Of a stretch of DNA of 64,000 nt, positions 45,703 through 53,313 are shown piece after piece (positions within the stretch are counted from its first letter, which is position 1; each line of letters begins with the position of its first letter). Location: the NCBI RefSeq assembly GCF_030151385.1, contig NZ_JASLDS010000046.1, positions 62,001-126,000 of the forward strand, in the 5' to 3' direction. Position numbers and translations under genes: made by a program. Source of the stretch: Soonwooa sp. GTDB lineage: Bacteria; Bacteroidota; Bacteroidia; Flavobacteriales; Weeksellaceae. The notes beneath the pieces were generated by a model. The model made no database searches and was not told where the DNA came from. It saw only the letters and a program-made list of their open reading frames with translations.

Positions 45703-45741
45703 AGTATTGGCGTATTTTTAGAGAACTAATAAAGGATTATC
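45703..45741 (-). pseudogene. Remnant of a lost secreted-protein gene, copy 1
   Basis: In minus-strand translation it gives DNPLLVL*KYANT, which aligns with NNALLDFQKYADT of the small gene at 47075-47227. The in-frame stop and lack of a start show it is a decayed fragment. Confidence 0.5.
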
Positions 45742-45914
45742 TTGATATTCTCTTTCCCGATTCTTGATACTTTGGATTTATGATTTATTCTTTTTCAAAT
45801 TGAAGAAAAAACAATGTGAAACTGAAAGTTCGCTGATACTAAAAAAAAAGAAAGAGGCTTTCTATTGTAACAAGCCTTGCATTTGACTTCGTCGAACCAC
45901 TTCATTAGGTTTTG
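45742..45914. repeat. Right copy of the acpH 3'-end direct repeat
   Basis: It matches 43829-43982 in the blocks described for the left copy, but has lost 12 bp of coding sequence and gained about 40 bp in the middle. It is not part of a functional acpH. Confidence 0.8.
45871..45914 (-). repeat. attC-like hairpin element, copy C
   Basis: Follows the PH-like membrane protein gene on its coding strand. On the minus strand it runs from CAAAACCTAATGAAG to GCAAGGCTTG, sharing the core with copies A and B. GGCTAACAA lies between the gene stop and the hairpin and TTGTTA lies just after it, reminiscent of attC box pairs. Confidence 0.6.
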
Positions 45915-45938
45915 AAAATAAATTGTTAGCCAACTTTT

Positions 45939-46604
45939 TTATTTTAACATTATATTCATTCCAATTATGCTAATTAGTGTGAATCCACTGACGGCTAAAA
46001 ATAAATAAATGATGTTATTGTTAGAAAGTTTTTTTCCATCTTTAAAAACTAATTTTCTAAATTTCTCAGAAAACAAAACTAATAACGCACTTACAAATAA
46101 TAATGATAATGCCGAAATAACACCAAGTCCAAATGGAAATTTATTTGCCGAATAATTTAGAAAAAATGGAACGAAATCATATAGTAATAATAAAACCCAT
46201 AAAATTATGAATGATATCGCAACATTATTTTTTATCAAAAATCCACTCATTTCTGGCCTTTCATTATTCTTAATACTTTCATCTTTTATTTTCGGATTTA
46301 TATTATTTAAGAATCCCGTATTTTTAATTTCTTCCAAAACAATATTTGGATCTTGGAAAGTCCAAAAAATTATCTTTGAACTATATTGGGGAACCTTGTG
46401 GTTTATCTTTATTCCCTGTCCAAGTATAGGAATCAAAGTATAAGCTTCTATTGAGCTAATGTCTTCGGGTCTAAAAAAATAACTACCAACTATAGATGCG
46501 TTAATTTTTAAAATGCTTTTATCAACATATAAGCTTACAAAAGGATAGCTAGCCCATGAAAGTCCAATTCTAGCACCTCCCGTCAATTCGTAAGTTTTAC
46601 TCAT
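45939..46604 (-). CDS. Membrane protein with N-terminal PH-like domain
   Basis: 221 residues. Residues 1-90 form alternating beta strands with LTGGARIGLSWASYPFVSLYVDKSILKI and SYFFRPEDISSIE, resembling a bacterial PH domain. Three hydrophobic segments follow at about 127-147, 155-178 and 197-219. The domain is therefore probably cytosolic on a membrane anchor. I do not recognise a named family. Its start is 7 bp after the stop of the 156-residue gene, so the two form an operon. attC-like copy C follows the gene. Confidence 0.65.
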   Translation of the reverse strand: MSKTYELTGGARIGLSWASYPFVSLYVDKSILKINASIVGSYFFRPEDISSIEAYTLIPILGQGIKINHKVPQYSSKIIFWTFQDPNIVLEEIKNTGFLNNINPKIKDESIKNNERPEMSGFLIKNNVAISFIILWVLLLLYDFVPFFLNYSANKFPFGLGVISALSLLFVSALLVLFSEKFRKLVFKDGKKLSNNNIIYLFLAVSGFTLISIIGMNIMLK

Positions 46605-46611
46605 TTAGGAT

Positions 46612-47082
46612 TTACTTTCTATTCTTCAATTGTTTTTCAGGGAAAATAATCATTTGATTTGGCTGTTCTAATGGTTCAATGTCAAATCTATATAATTCTG
46701 GTTTTTCGTTGTTCATGTTATACGTAAAAATAAATCTCAAACTATCACATTTTAAATAATATTCGTAGATATAAGCTGTTTGATCAGTTCCTCCAATATT
46801 TTTCATGGTATAAAAATCAACAAATTTCCCATCTCTATTTTTCCAATCACAATTTTTTGCAATTCCAGCTACAACTTGTTGAACTTGGCTCTTATTAGGA
46901 AAATTTTTAGTAGGAAATTCTTTTAAAATAGTTTCATTGTCCAAATTTTCAATAATGTAATCTGCATTTTTTTGTGCAAGATTAGATTTTTTCATATTTC
47001 CGTTTCCAATGAAAAACAAAATTGCAGCTCCTATAACAATTAGAAGAAAAATTGCTCCAATAATTTTTAAAGTTCTATTCAT
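46612..47082 (-). CDS. Single-pass membrane-anchored protein, unknown
   Basis: 156 residues. One N-terminal hydrophobic segment (residues 5-27, LKIIGAIFLLIVIGAAILFFI) leads to a soluble domain of about 125 residues with two Cys (NCDWKN and LKCDSL) that could form a disulfide. The pattern of helix then beta strands (YIYEYYLKCDSLRFIFTYNM, PELYRFDIEPL) suggests a small periplasmic alpha/beta domain. Start ATG 47082 overlaps the stop of the small peptide gene upstream by 8 bp. No recognised family. Confidence 0.65.
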   Translation of the reverse strand: MNRTLKIIGAIFLLIVIGAAILFFIGNGNMKKSNLAQKNADYIIENLDNETILKEFPTKNFPNKSQVQQVVAGIAKNCDWKNRDGKFVDFYTMKNIGGTDQTAYIYEYYLKCDSLRFIFTYNMNNEKPELYRFDIEPLEQPNQMIIFPEKQLKNRK

Positions 47083-47227
47083 ATTTTAAATGGGTATTTA
47101 TAAAATGTTGACTACCATTAGTATCAGCATATTTTTGGAAATCTAGTAAAGCATTATTTTGACATTTCATCTGAATTGAGAATAACAAAACAAATATTCC
47201 AAATACAAGTTTAATTTTCTGTATCAT
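47075..47227 (-). CDS. Small secreted peptide, probably a truncated gene
   Basis: A 50-codon frame on the minus strand from ATG 47227 to TAG. Residues 1-21 (MIQKIKLVFGIFVLLFSIQM) are a good signal peptide. The rest is CQNNALLDFQKYADT followed by a short tail. Decayed copies of the same sequence lie at 45703-45741 and 48254-48345. This one is thus either an intact small gene or the 5' end of a truncated longer one. It overlaps the 156-residue gene by 8 bp. Confidence 0.45.
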   Translation of the reverse strand: MIQKIKLVFGIFVLLFSIQMKCQNNALLDFQKYADTNGSQHFINTHLKYE

Positions 47228-47269
47228 TTTAGTCCATAAGTTTTACCAATGCAATTGTAATATGCAGTG

Positions 47270-47602
47270 CTATTTTTTAATATAAATAAAGCCTTCTTTT
47301 CCTGATAAGAATTGAGTTTTTATCCTTTTATAATCGCTTACCTCATATTCATCAGCTTTTCTTAGTTCTTCATCAGTGATAGAAAAAAGAGTTCCTTCGA
47401 CTTTATCATTAATATTTCCACTATAAGAGATTATTGGGTGAAATTTTTCCTCAGATTTTCTTAAAACTTCTTCATCCAGAATTTCAATAAATTCGAGTTT
47501 ATATTCTTGTAAAAAATCTTTTTCTCCTTTTAGTATTCTTCCAAATGTTTCAATTTGTACATTTTCTTTCTGAAGTGTACCATACGAAAATAATAAATTC
47601 AT
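47270..47602 (-). CDS. Gamma-glutamylcyclotransferase-like protein
   Basis: 110 residues from ATG 47602, whose first bases overlap the stop of the SGNH gene as ATGA. The longer frame from 47632 is rejected. The GGCT motif YGTLQ is at residues 6-10, followed by FGRILKGEKDFLQEYKLEF and the acidic DEEVLRKSEE. VEGTLFSITDEELRKADEYEV carries the conserved DxxEG-type region. Members of this fold convert gamma-glutamyl amino acids to 5-oxoproline or act on gamma-glutamylamines. Translational coupling suggests a joint role with the SGNH hydrolase. Confidence 0.85.
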   Translation of the reverse strand: MNLLFSYGTLQKENVQIETFGRILKGEKDFLQEYKLEFIEILDEEVLRKSEEKFHPIISYSGNINDKVEGTLFSITDEELRKADEYEVSDYKRIKTQFLSGKEGFIYIKK

Positions 47603-48219
47603 AAATATTTTTCTAAAATCGGTTTTATACAATCACTAATTACTTGATAGCCTTTTTCATTTGGATGAATGCCATCTTTCGATATATATTCATCAGTAAA
47701 TTTTGAAAACTTCGAGTTAATGTCTAAATAAGTAACATCTTCTAAGACAGATACACGCTCTAATACTTTATTATATAGATTAACCCTTGCATTAGTTCTT
47801 GTTTTTCCAGATGAAACCGTGACGCCATCTATTTCTGATTTAATTGGGATTATACTAATTAAATATATTTCGGTTGTGTATCTTTTCGCAATTTTTACAG
47901 CCTCCTTGATATTTATTTCAAATTCTTGTACGGGAATTGTTTCTTGATTATTTTTTATTGCTAAATCATTGGCTCCATAAAACAAAAAAATCAGATTATG
48001 TTCTGGGGATAATCTTGCTAAAATTTCATTATTAATTCTTGAAAGTAGGCCCTTCGTATTTTCGCCTCCAATTCCTAAATTAAATGCATTGACTTCTTTT
48101 GCATCATCATTGTAATATCTACTATGCAAATAACGTTTTAAGTTATCAACCCATCCTCCGAGAATTCCGTCATATTCTCCATAAGTTATACTATCTCCAA
48201 AAAATAAACTATTTGTCAT
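47599..48219 (-). CDS. SGNH/GDSL hydrolase
   Basis: 206 residues. The catalytic Ser is in FFGDSITYGE (GDSI about 8-11), the conserved Gly and Asn blocks are GIGGENTKGL and FYGANDL, and the Asp/His pair is D182 and H185 in KDGIHPNEKGY. SGNH enzymes hydrolyse esters such as acetylated carbohydrates and lipids. No signal peptide is present, so it is cytosolic. It is translationally coupled to the GGCT-like gene by a 4-bp ATGA overlap. Substrate unknown. Confidence 0.92.
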   Translation of the reverse strand: MTNSLFFGDSITYGEYDGILGGWVDNLKRYLHSRYYNDDAKEVNAFNLGIGGENTKGLLSRINNEILARLSPEHNLIFLFYGANDLAIKNNQETIPVQEFEINIKEAVKIAKRYTTEIYLISIIPIKSEIDGVTVSSGKTRTNARVNLYNKVLERVSVLEDVTYLDINSKFSKFTDEYISKDGIHPNEKGYQVISDCIKPILEKYL

Positions 48220-48253
48220 AAACGATGTCTTACAGCATTACACATAATGTTAG

Positions 48254-48345
48254 TATTGGCGCATTTTAGCGGAGCTACTAGAGCATTAATTTGAATTTAG
48301 AATAACAAATATTCCAAATGTAAATTTAATTTTGGGTATCATTTT
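48254..48345 (-). pseudogene. Remnant of a lost secreted-protein gene, copy 3
   Basis: On the minus strand it starts like the small gene at 47227 (MIPKIKFTFGIFVIL versus MIQKIKLVFGIFVLL) but soon stops and has lost about 18 bp. It resumes with a segment like NALLDFQKYADT. The first part overlaps the 3' end of the DinB gene. Confidence 0.5.
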
Positions 48346-48853
48346 GTCCCTGAAGTCTTGGCAAATAACGCTCTTCGATGATATTAAGATGATGAATATT
48401 GTGACCGACAATCAGCTTCCCAATTGTTTCCACACTTATAGAATTGCCGTTGGCATTACCTTTTAACTGTAATACCTCATCGCACAAATCGTCAAAAAAT
48501 AAGATGCTTGCTTTTCTGACAAAAGAAAACTCGTCGATTAGATTTTCGAGACTTCTATCATTAGCATGAGAATTTTTAGCCCAAAGCTCTTCATCAAAGC
48601 TTGGCAATTCTGCAGGATCTTGCCTTGAAAAACGCATCGCGCGATACGCAAAAACTTTTTCGGTGTCTATTAAATGTTGTAATAATTCTTTGAGCGTCCA
48701 TTTGCCATCGTCATAAGCGAATAGACCTTGCTCTTCAGTCAAATCACTGAAAACACCGAAAGTTCTTCCTCCAGCAATATCCAAAGCATCGATCCACTCC
48801 TCATTTGGAACCAAATCCAAATAACGTTGAATGTATTTTTCGAAATCTGTCAT
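48326..48853 (-). CDS. DinB family protein
   Basis: 175 residues, four-helix-bundle pattern of the DinB/YfiT superfamily. Regions with the metal-ligand type histidines are KWTLKELLQHLIDTEKVFAYRAMRFSR (about 51-76) and GHNIHHLNIIEERYLP (about 152-167), as in thiol-transferase members of the superfamily. It is probably a metal-binding cytosolic enzyme, with an unknown substrate. Its last codons lie in sequence shared with the decayed gene fragment at 48254-48345. Confidence 0.82.
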   Translation of the reverse strand: MTDFEKYIQRYLDLVPNEEWIDALDIAGGRTFGVFSDLTEEQGLFAYDDGKWTLKELLQHLIDTEKVFAYRAMRFSRQDPAELPSFDEELWAKNSHANDRSLENLIDEFSFVRKASILFFDDLCDEVLQLKGNANGNSISVETIGKLIVGHNIHHLNIIEERYLPRLQGQNDTQN

Positions 48854-49044
48854 AGTTTAGTTTTTATTGAATAATTATTAAAGATAACAATTATTCGTTA
48901 ACCCATTCGTAAAATTTCACTTCATTATAGATTTAAAATTCACAAGTTGGGTACAATTGATTTCCAATGTTATTTTGTTTTCCTGTTTTAAGAAGATTCC
49001 AAAAGTATTTTCTTCGAGACCGGTATCAAATTTTCCGAGTGATC

Positions 49045-49365
49045 TTAATCGGTTAAATCGTCTTCGGAATCGCCATCTTCATCATCCTCGAATTGTTCCA
49101 AATAATATGAAAATGTAAAACCGTCAACCTCTTCTTCCGCATCTTCCAAAGTTCTTAAAAGATCTTCAAAAGTATCCAATTGATCAACGCTCATATTAAC
49201 AAACTCGATGTGAAGTGGCATTTCCAAATCTCCCGAAATAACGTCGTACAAAGCGTCTAGATTATCTCCAAAATAATCAGGAAGTTTAATTTTCTTTTTT
49301 AATTCGGCATAAAAATCTTCGTAGTCACCTAAATCTACAAAGTCGATATATATTGTATTTTCCAT
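49045..49365 (-). CDS. Barstar-like ribonuclease inhibitor
   Basis: 106 residues, acidic. It has the barstar core DYFGDNLDALYDVISG, in which Y31, D37 and D41 correspond to barstar Y29, D35 and D39, the residues that plug the barnase active site. It is 4 bp downstream of the metalloprotease gene and two genes below the barnase-like gene. This indicates an RNase-inhibitor pair in one operon. The C-terminus has an unusual acidic tail (EDDEDGDSEDDLTD). Confidence 0.92.
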   Translation of the reverse strand: MENTIYIDFVDLGDYEDFYAELKKKIKLPDYFGDNLDALYDVISGDLEMPLHIEFVNMSVDQLDTFEDLLRTLEDAEEEVDGFTFSYYLEQFEDDEDGDSEDDLTD

Positions 49366-49369
49366 AAAG

Positions 49370-49960
49370 TTAAAATTTCCAATCTTTTGTTTTTAAAAAT
49401 GATTTACACTTGTCGCAAAAATCTACTACTTCTTTTCCAAAGCTTTTTCCTTCCGCACTTTTCATTAGGCAATTAGGATTTGGACAATGTTTCAGTCCTT
49501 GCGTATGTCCCAATTCGTGGATTGCCACCTTAAAAAATTCTTCTTGCCTACTTTCTTTTTTGGTTCTAAAACTAGAAGCTATTGCAGATTTTCCTGGTCG
49601 ATAAGCTAGCCCAAAAATTCCGAAATCTGTAATTTTTCCTTTTGTAGCGCTAATATCTTTATTAGTCAAGCCCAATGTTACAAAATTATCTGCTGTTCTT
49701 TCACTTAAATATTTAATTAAAGAATCTGCACGATAACGATTTCTTTCCTTATAGTAAGCTTCTTTTGGGAGTTTAATTTTCTCCAAAATTTTGACATTTG
49801 GATAGTAGTTTTTTATTTTTTCGGTAACAAAATCCACATCCGAACTTGGCACCTCGCCCAACGCTTGCACTAAAATTACAACTTCCTTTTTAGCAGGTTT
49901 TGAAATCTCTTTTTCTTTTTGACAAGAAATAAAAATCAACAGAATAATTAGCCATCGCAT
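49370..49960 (-). CDS. Archaemetzincin-like zinc metalloprotease lipoprotein
   Basis: 196 residues. The N-terminus MRWLIILLIFISC is a lipoprotein signal (Cys about 13). The zinc motif HELGHTQGLKHC has ligands H148, H152 and H158 and catalytic E149. It is followed by C159, C164, M166 (Met-turn) and a CxxC pair C182/C185, the four-Cys arrangement known from archaemetzincins. Archaemetzincins are of unclear physiological role. Unusually it is encoded between barnase and barstar; its ATG overlaps the barnase stop by one base (TAATG). Confidence 0.92.
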   Translation of the reverse strand: MRWLIILLIFISCQKEKEISKPAKKEVVILVQALGEVPSSDVDFVTEKIKNYYPNVKILEKIKLPKEAYYKERNRYRADSLIKYLSERTADNFVTLGLTNKDISATKGKITDFGIFGLAYRPGKSAIASSFRTKKESRQEEFFKVAIHELGHTQGLKHCPNPNCLMKSAEGKSFGKEVVDFCDKCKSFLKTKDWKF

Positions 49961-50511
49961 TATTGCTGTTGAAAAGTCTTATAATGGTCTTTTGACACGA
50001 AAACCAATCCGTCGTTACTGAAAACAATTCTGTCTGCATCGCGATGTCCACAAGAATAATTGACATCGGCTTCATAGTAAACGCGTCCTCCTTGTGTTGG
50101 CAGATTTTTTTCTCGGTTCGAAAATCGATCCCCTCCAATAGCTCTTCCAGGTAGGACATCGCAAAGATTGCCTTTGCTAGGCTTCCAGCCAGAAGATTTT
50201 GCTTCGCGTTTTGTGATATAATAGTCTGGCAATTGTTGATGCGCTTTGATATAGGCTACTACAACCACTTCCTTGGTTAAAGCATCGATGGATTGTCCAC
50301 CATTATCTTGGCTCGTATTTTCGTTATATTTTTTATTCTTTTTCCCAGAATGTTGATCTTGATTAAAATCGGAATTTGGATTAAAATCTTGCGTCGAAAC
50401 TTCTGTCGAGTGATTAGATCGAGACTTTGATGGACTGATAAGATACATCACCAAAATCCCAGCAAGAGCGCCAACAACGAAGAATAAAAAGGTTTTTAGT
50501 TTTGGATTCAT
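49960..50511 (-). CDS. Barnase-like ribonuclease, membrane-anchored precursor
   Basis: 183 residues. N-terminal hydrophobic segment (about 7-26, TFLFFVVGALAGILVMYLIS) and a linker of about 50 residues precede a clear barnase domain (about 80-183). KGNLCDVLPGRAIGGDRFSNRE matches the barnase core. The catalytic residues align: E147 (barnase E73), R157 and R161 (R83, R87) and H176 (H102), with identical 29-residue spacing between E and H. It is probably exported or anchored on the periplasmic side. It is preceded by nadE at 10 bp. Confidence 0.94.
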   Translation of the reverse strand: MNPKLKTFLFFVVGALAGILVMYLISPSKSRSNHSTEVSTQDFNPNSDFNQDQHSGKKNKKYNENTSQDNGGQSIDALTKEVVVVAYIKAHQQLPDYYITKREAKSSGWKPSKGNLCDVLPGRAIGGDRFSNREKNLPTQGGRVYYEADVNYSCGHRDADRIVFSNDGLVFVSKDHYKTFQQQ

Positions 50512-50521
50512 TTAAAAAAAA

Positions 50522-51313
50522 TTAAGATTTATACTCCTTTGGGATTTCACAAATCGGAATCGGATTAATCTTGTGCAAAGTAGCACGATGCATCCTTTGA
50601 TAGATGGCAAACACTTCCTTTTCGCGACCTTCGTAATCTTCAGGCTTTTTGCTTTGATCTTGCTCCATCGCCCACTCTAGCTCTGGATAAGTTGCGCCAA
50701 TCTGCTGCTCGTCGGTTCTTTCGATATCCCAAAGTCCATCGGTAGGAATTGCTTTTTGGATGCTTTCGACAACATTAAGATATCGCGCTAATGTGTAGAT
50801 TTGTGTTTTGTATAAATCGGCGATCGGCGAAATATCGACGCCACCATCGCCATATTTTGTAAAAAATCCAACACCAAAATCTTCAACTTTGTTTCCAGTT
50901 CCTGTTACCAAAAGTCCGTGAATCTGTCCATAATAATACAAAGTTAACATCCTAAGACGTGATCGAGAATTGGCTAAAGCCAATTGCTCGGCAGGAAATT
51001 CTTGATCCGGAACATCAACCGTATTTTGAAACGTGTCAAAAGTTGGCGTCAAATCTACTCGTAAAGCCTCAACATTTGCAAACTTAGATTCCAAATCTTT
51101 GATATGCTCTTGCGCACGATTAACCTCAGCTTCTTTTTGACGAATCGGCATTTCTATTAACAAGGTTTTAAGTCCTGTTTTAGCAGCCAAAATAGAAACA
51201 ACTGCTGAATCTATTCCTCCCGAAACACCAACAACGAAGCCTTTCATTCCAGAATTTTGGGCGTAATCTCTAAGCCAGTTAACAATATGATTTACTATTT
51301 TTTCAGATTGCAT
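50522..51313 (-). CDS. nadE: NAD+ synthase, ammonia-dependent
   Basis: 263 residues. It makes NAD+ from nicotinic acid adenine dinucleotide, ATP and ammonia. The PP-loop SGGIDS is at 31-36 and the family features TGTGNKVEDFGVGFFTKYGDGGVDISPI and DGLWDIERTDEQQIG follow. No glutaminase domain is present, so it depends on ammonia. It is the second gene of a minus-strand operon after a GNAT gene (22 bp) and ahead of the barnase gene. Confidence 0.96.
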   Translation of the reverse strand: MQSEKIVNHIVNWLRDYAQNSGMKGFVVGVSGGIDSAVVSILAAKTGLKTLLIEMPIRQKEAEVNRAQEHIKDLESKFANVEALRVDLTPTFDTFQNTVDVPDQEFPAEQLALANSRSRLRMLTLYYYGQIHGLLVTGTGNKVEDFGVGFFTKYGDGGVDISPIADLYKTQIYTLARYLNVVESIQKAIPTDGLWDIERTDEQQIGATYPELEWAMEQDQSKKPEDYEGREKEVFAIYQRMHRATLHKINPIPICEIPKEYKS

Positions 51314-51335
51314 TTTTTATTTTTTTGTTTAAATT

Positions 51336-51866
51336 TTAAAAAGATTTTGCGTTGATTTCGTACCAAAAACAATCGCCATCTGGTTCTGTAAAAGTTCCTG
51401 TTTTGGTAAAACCTAATTTAGTAAGAACATGATTGGAAGCACCATTTTCAGAATGCGCGTATGCATAAAGGTTGTCAAGCTTCATCTCATCAAAAAACTT
51501 ATCAACGAAAGCTTTTCCAGATTCGGAAGCATAACCTTTTCCCCAAGTTTCAGGAAGAAAACGATAACCCAATTCATAAAAATTTTTGAAACCATTAATC
51601 TCGGAATCGTTAAATTTTAAGCCACTCCAGCCAATCAATAATCCTGAATCCTTTTCGACAACGGCAAATCTACCAATGCCAAATCGATCATATTGATCAC
51701 GGATCATCTTGATAACTTGTGTGGATTCTTCTGGCTTTGACAAAGTAGGCACGCCAATATATTTCATCACTTCTGGATCGCTGTCCAAAAGGTACAATCT
51801 GTCGGCATCAGAAAGTTCGAGAGGTCTTAAAATTAATCTTTCGGTTTCGAAGGCGTTGAGCAACAT
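51336..51866 (-). CDS. GNAT family N-acetyltransferase (RimJ/RimL-like)
   Basis: 176 residues. The GNAT core begins ETERLILRPLELSDADRLYLLD. The acetyl-CoA loop is RFLPETWGKGYASESGKAFVDKFF (about 108-131), followed by YAYAHSENGASNHVLTKLGFTKTG. These are hallmarks of the RimJ/RimL group that acetylates protein or small-molecule amines. It is the first gene of the operon GNAT-nadE-barnase-archaemetzincin-barstar, judged by gaps of 22 bp or less. Divergent from gldB. Confidence 0.9.
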   Translation of the reverse strand: MLLNAFETERLILRPLELSDADRLYLLDSDPEVMKYIGVPTLSKPEESTQVIKMIRDQYDRFGIGRFAVVEKDSGLLIGWSGLKFNDSEINGFKNFYELGYRFLPETWGKGYASESGKAFVDKFFDEMKLDNLYAYAHSENGASNHVLTKLGFTKTGTFTEPDGDCFWYEINAKSF

Positions 51867-51875
51867 TAAAATTCT

Positions 51876-51883
51876 TATTTTTG
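51876..51883 (+). promoter_or_regulatory. -7 box of gldBC
   Basis: TATTTTTG matches TAnnTTTG with a TTG 17 bp upstream (51856-51858) as a partial -33 element. The leader to the gldB ATG would be about 90 nt. Confidence 0.45.
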
Positions 51884-51978
51884 TAGTTTCAAATTCTTAG
51901 GTAAAATTAAAGATTATTTTCTAGCCGACTTTAGAGAAACTTTGATTTTTAAAAGAAATTTTCAAAAGTATCAAAATA

Positions 51979-52974
51979 ATGAAGAAACTTATTGCAAGTC
52001 TATCGATTGTCACGTTGTTGTTAGGTTTTAATTCTTGTAAAAAAGAAGCCGAAAAACCGCAATGGGAGCAGGAAGTTAAAAATCCTATCCAAAAAATTGA
52101 CTTGGTAGATATTTCGGAGAAGTTATACGATCCAAAGGTATCGATGGAAGATTTTAAGAAAGATTTTCCGTGGTTCCAAGGGACCGTGCCAGATGATGCT
52201 TTTGTAGAGCGCAGAAAAGATCCTGAAGAAATAAAAATCTACAAAGACGCTATTTCGAAAATTGATAAGGTTAAACTTAACAATGATTTGGCTGCACTTT
52301 TTTCGCACATTAAAACCTATTTTCCAAGTTTTAAAACGCCAAAAGTTTTCTTGTATTCGACGGCGGTTTATTACGATAGTATCTTGTCTCCAATTTTTTA
52401 CAAACCAGAGGAAAACTATCTATTTATAGACATTTCCGCTTTTATGGGTTATGATAACAAGGCTTATAACGGCATTGATAAGTACATTCAAAAATCAATG
52501 AATCCCAACAACATCGTTCCAAAAGTGTCGATGTCTTTTGCGGAACAAATGGTACCTAGGAATCCAAAAGAATCTAAATTTATTGATGAGATTATCTACA
52601 ATGGAAAAATCCAAATTTTACAAGATATTTTCTTGCCAGATACGCCTGATTTTTTAAAAATAAATTACACCAAAGAGCAGGAAGAATGGAACATCGCAAA
52701 CGAATTTAACATTTGGAATTACTTCGTAGAAAATGATTACCTCTTCAAAACAGATGCAGATTTGGCAGGTCGTTTTATCCAGCCTGGACCTTTTTCGAAA
52801 TTCTATACAGAAATAGATAACGAAAGCTCGCCGCAAGTTGGCGTGTGGACAGGATGGCAAATTTGTCGAGAATATCTTGCAAAAAATCCAAATGTAAAAA
52901 TCCCTGAATTTTTAAATAAAAATGCCACCCAAATTTTTAACGGCTCTGGCTACAAACCAAAAGAAATTAAATAA
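51979..52974 (+). CDS. gldB: Gliding motility lipoprotein GldB
   Basis: 331 residues with lipobox FNSCKKE (Cys about 20). GldB is an inner or outer membrane-associated lipoprotein required for gliding and for T9SS-linked motility in Flavobacterium. Recognised by PWFQGTVPDDAFVERRKDP and the Zn-protease-like block SFAEQMVPRNPKESKFIDEIIYNGKIQILQDIFLPDTPDFL, with the C-terminal WTGWQICREYLAKNP. Followed at 11 bp by gldC, the conserved partner order. Confidence 0.95.
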   Translation: MKKLIASLSIVTLLLGFNSCKKEAEKPQWEQEVKNPIQKIDLVDISEKLYDPKVSMEDFKKDFPWFQGTVPDDAFVERRKDPEEIKIYKDAISKIDKVKLNNDLAALFSHIKTYFPSFKTPKVFLYSTAVYYDSILSPIFYKPEENYLFIDISAFMGYDNKAYNGIDKYIQKSMNPNNIVPKVSMSFAEQMVPRNPKESKFIDEIIYNGKIQILQDIFLPDTPDFLKINYTKEQEEWNIANEFNIWNYFVENDYLFKTDADLAGRFIQPGPFSKFYTEIDNESSPQVGVWTGWQICREYLAKNPNVKIPEFLNKNATQIFNGSGYKPKEIK

Positions 52975-52985
52975 ATTATTATACA

Positions 52986-53309
52986 ATGAGAAACACCCAA
53001 ATAACGATAAATGTAGAGCTTGACGAAAACCACGTTCCCGAAAAAATGACTTGGAATGCTGAAGATGGCGGCGTTAAAGCGCAAGAAACTAAGGCAACAA
53101 TGATTTCAGTTTGGGACGACAATGCGAAAGAAGCATTACGTATCGACCTTTGGACCAAAGATATGCAAGTGGACCATATGAAGCAGTTTTTCCACCAGAT
53201 TTTGGTGTCGTTAGGACATACTTATCAACGTGCAACTGGTGAAGATGATGTTGCGGAATGGCTAGGTGAAGTTGCTGAAGAATTTGCAGTAAAGTCAGCT
53301 ATTAAGTAG
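52986..53309 (+). CDS. gldC: Gliding motility protein GldC
   Basis: 107 residues, no signal peptide, cytosolic. The sequence (MRNTQITINVELDENHVPEKMTWNAEDG to DDVAEWLGEVAEEFAVKSAI) is the conserved GldC family. In F. johnsoniae GldC is accessory and supports GldB levels. Last gene of the gldBC unit. The minisatellite begins 5 bp after its stop. Confidence 0.95.
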   Translation: MRNTQITINVELDENHVPEKMTWNAEDGGVKAQETKATMISVWDDNAKEALRIDLWTKDMQVDHMKQFFHQILVSLGHTYQRATGEDDVAEWLGEVAEEFAVKSAIK

Positions 53310-53313
53310 TTTA

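Larger units (their letters stand above)
45491..45938. other. 448-bp gap holding decayed sequence
   Basis: This stretch has no intact gene. It contains a remnant of a lost gene (45703-45741), the right copy of the acpH 3' repeat (45742-45914) and attC-like copy C (45871-45914). The first 200 bp are AT-rich with a short TGTCA/TGACA palindromic motif near 45599-45622 and no other feature. Confidence 0.65.

Noticed and set aside
43829..48853. Prophage or conjugative element in the accessory zone
   Set aside because: No integrase, phage structural, mobilisation or plasmid genes were found; only small cassette-like genes.
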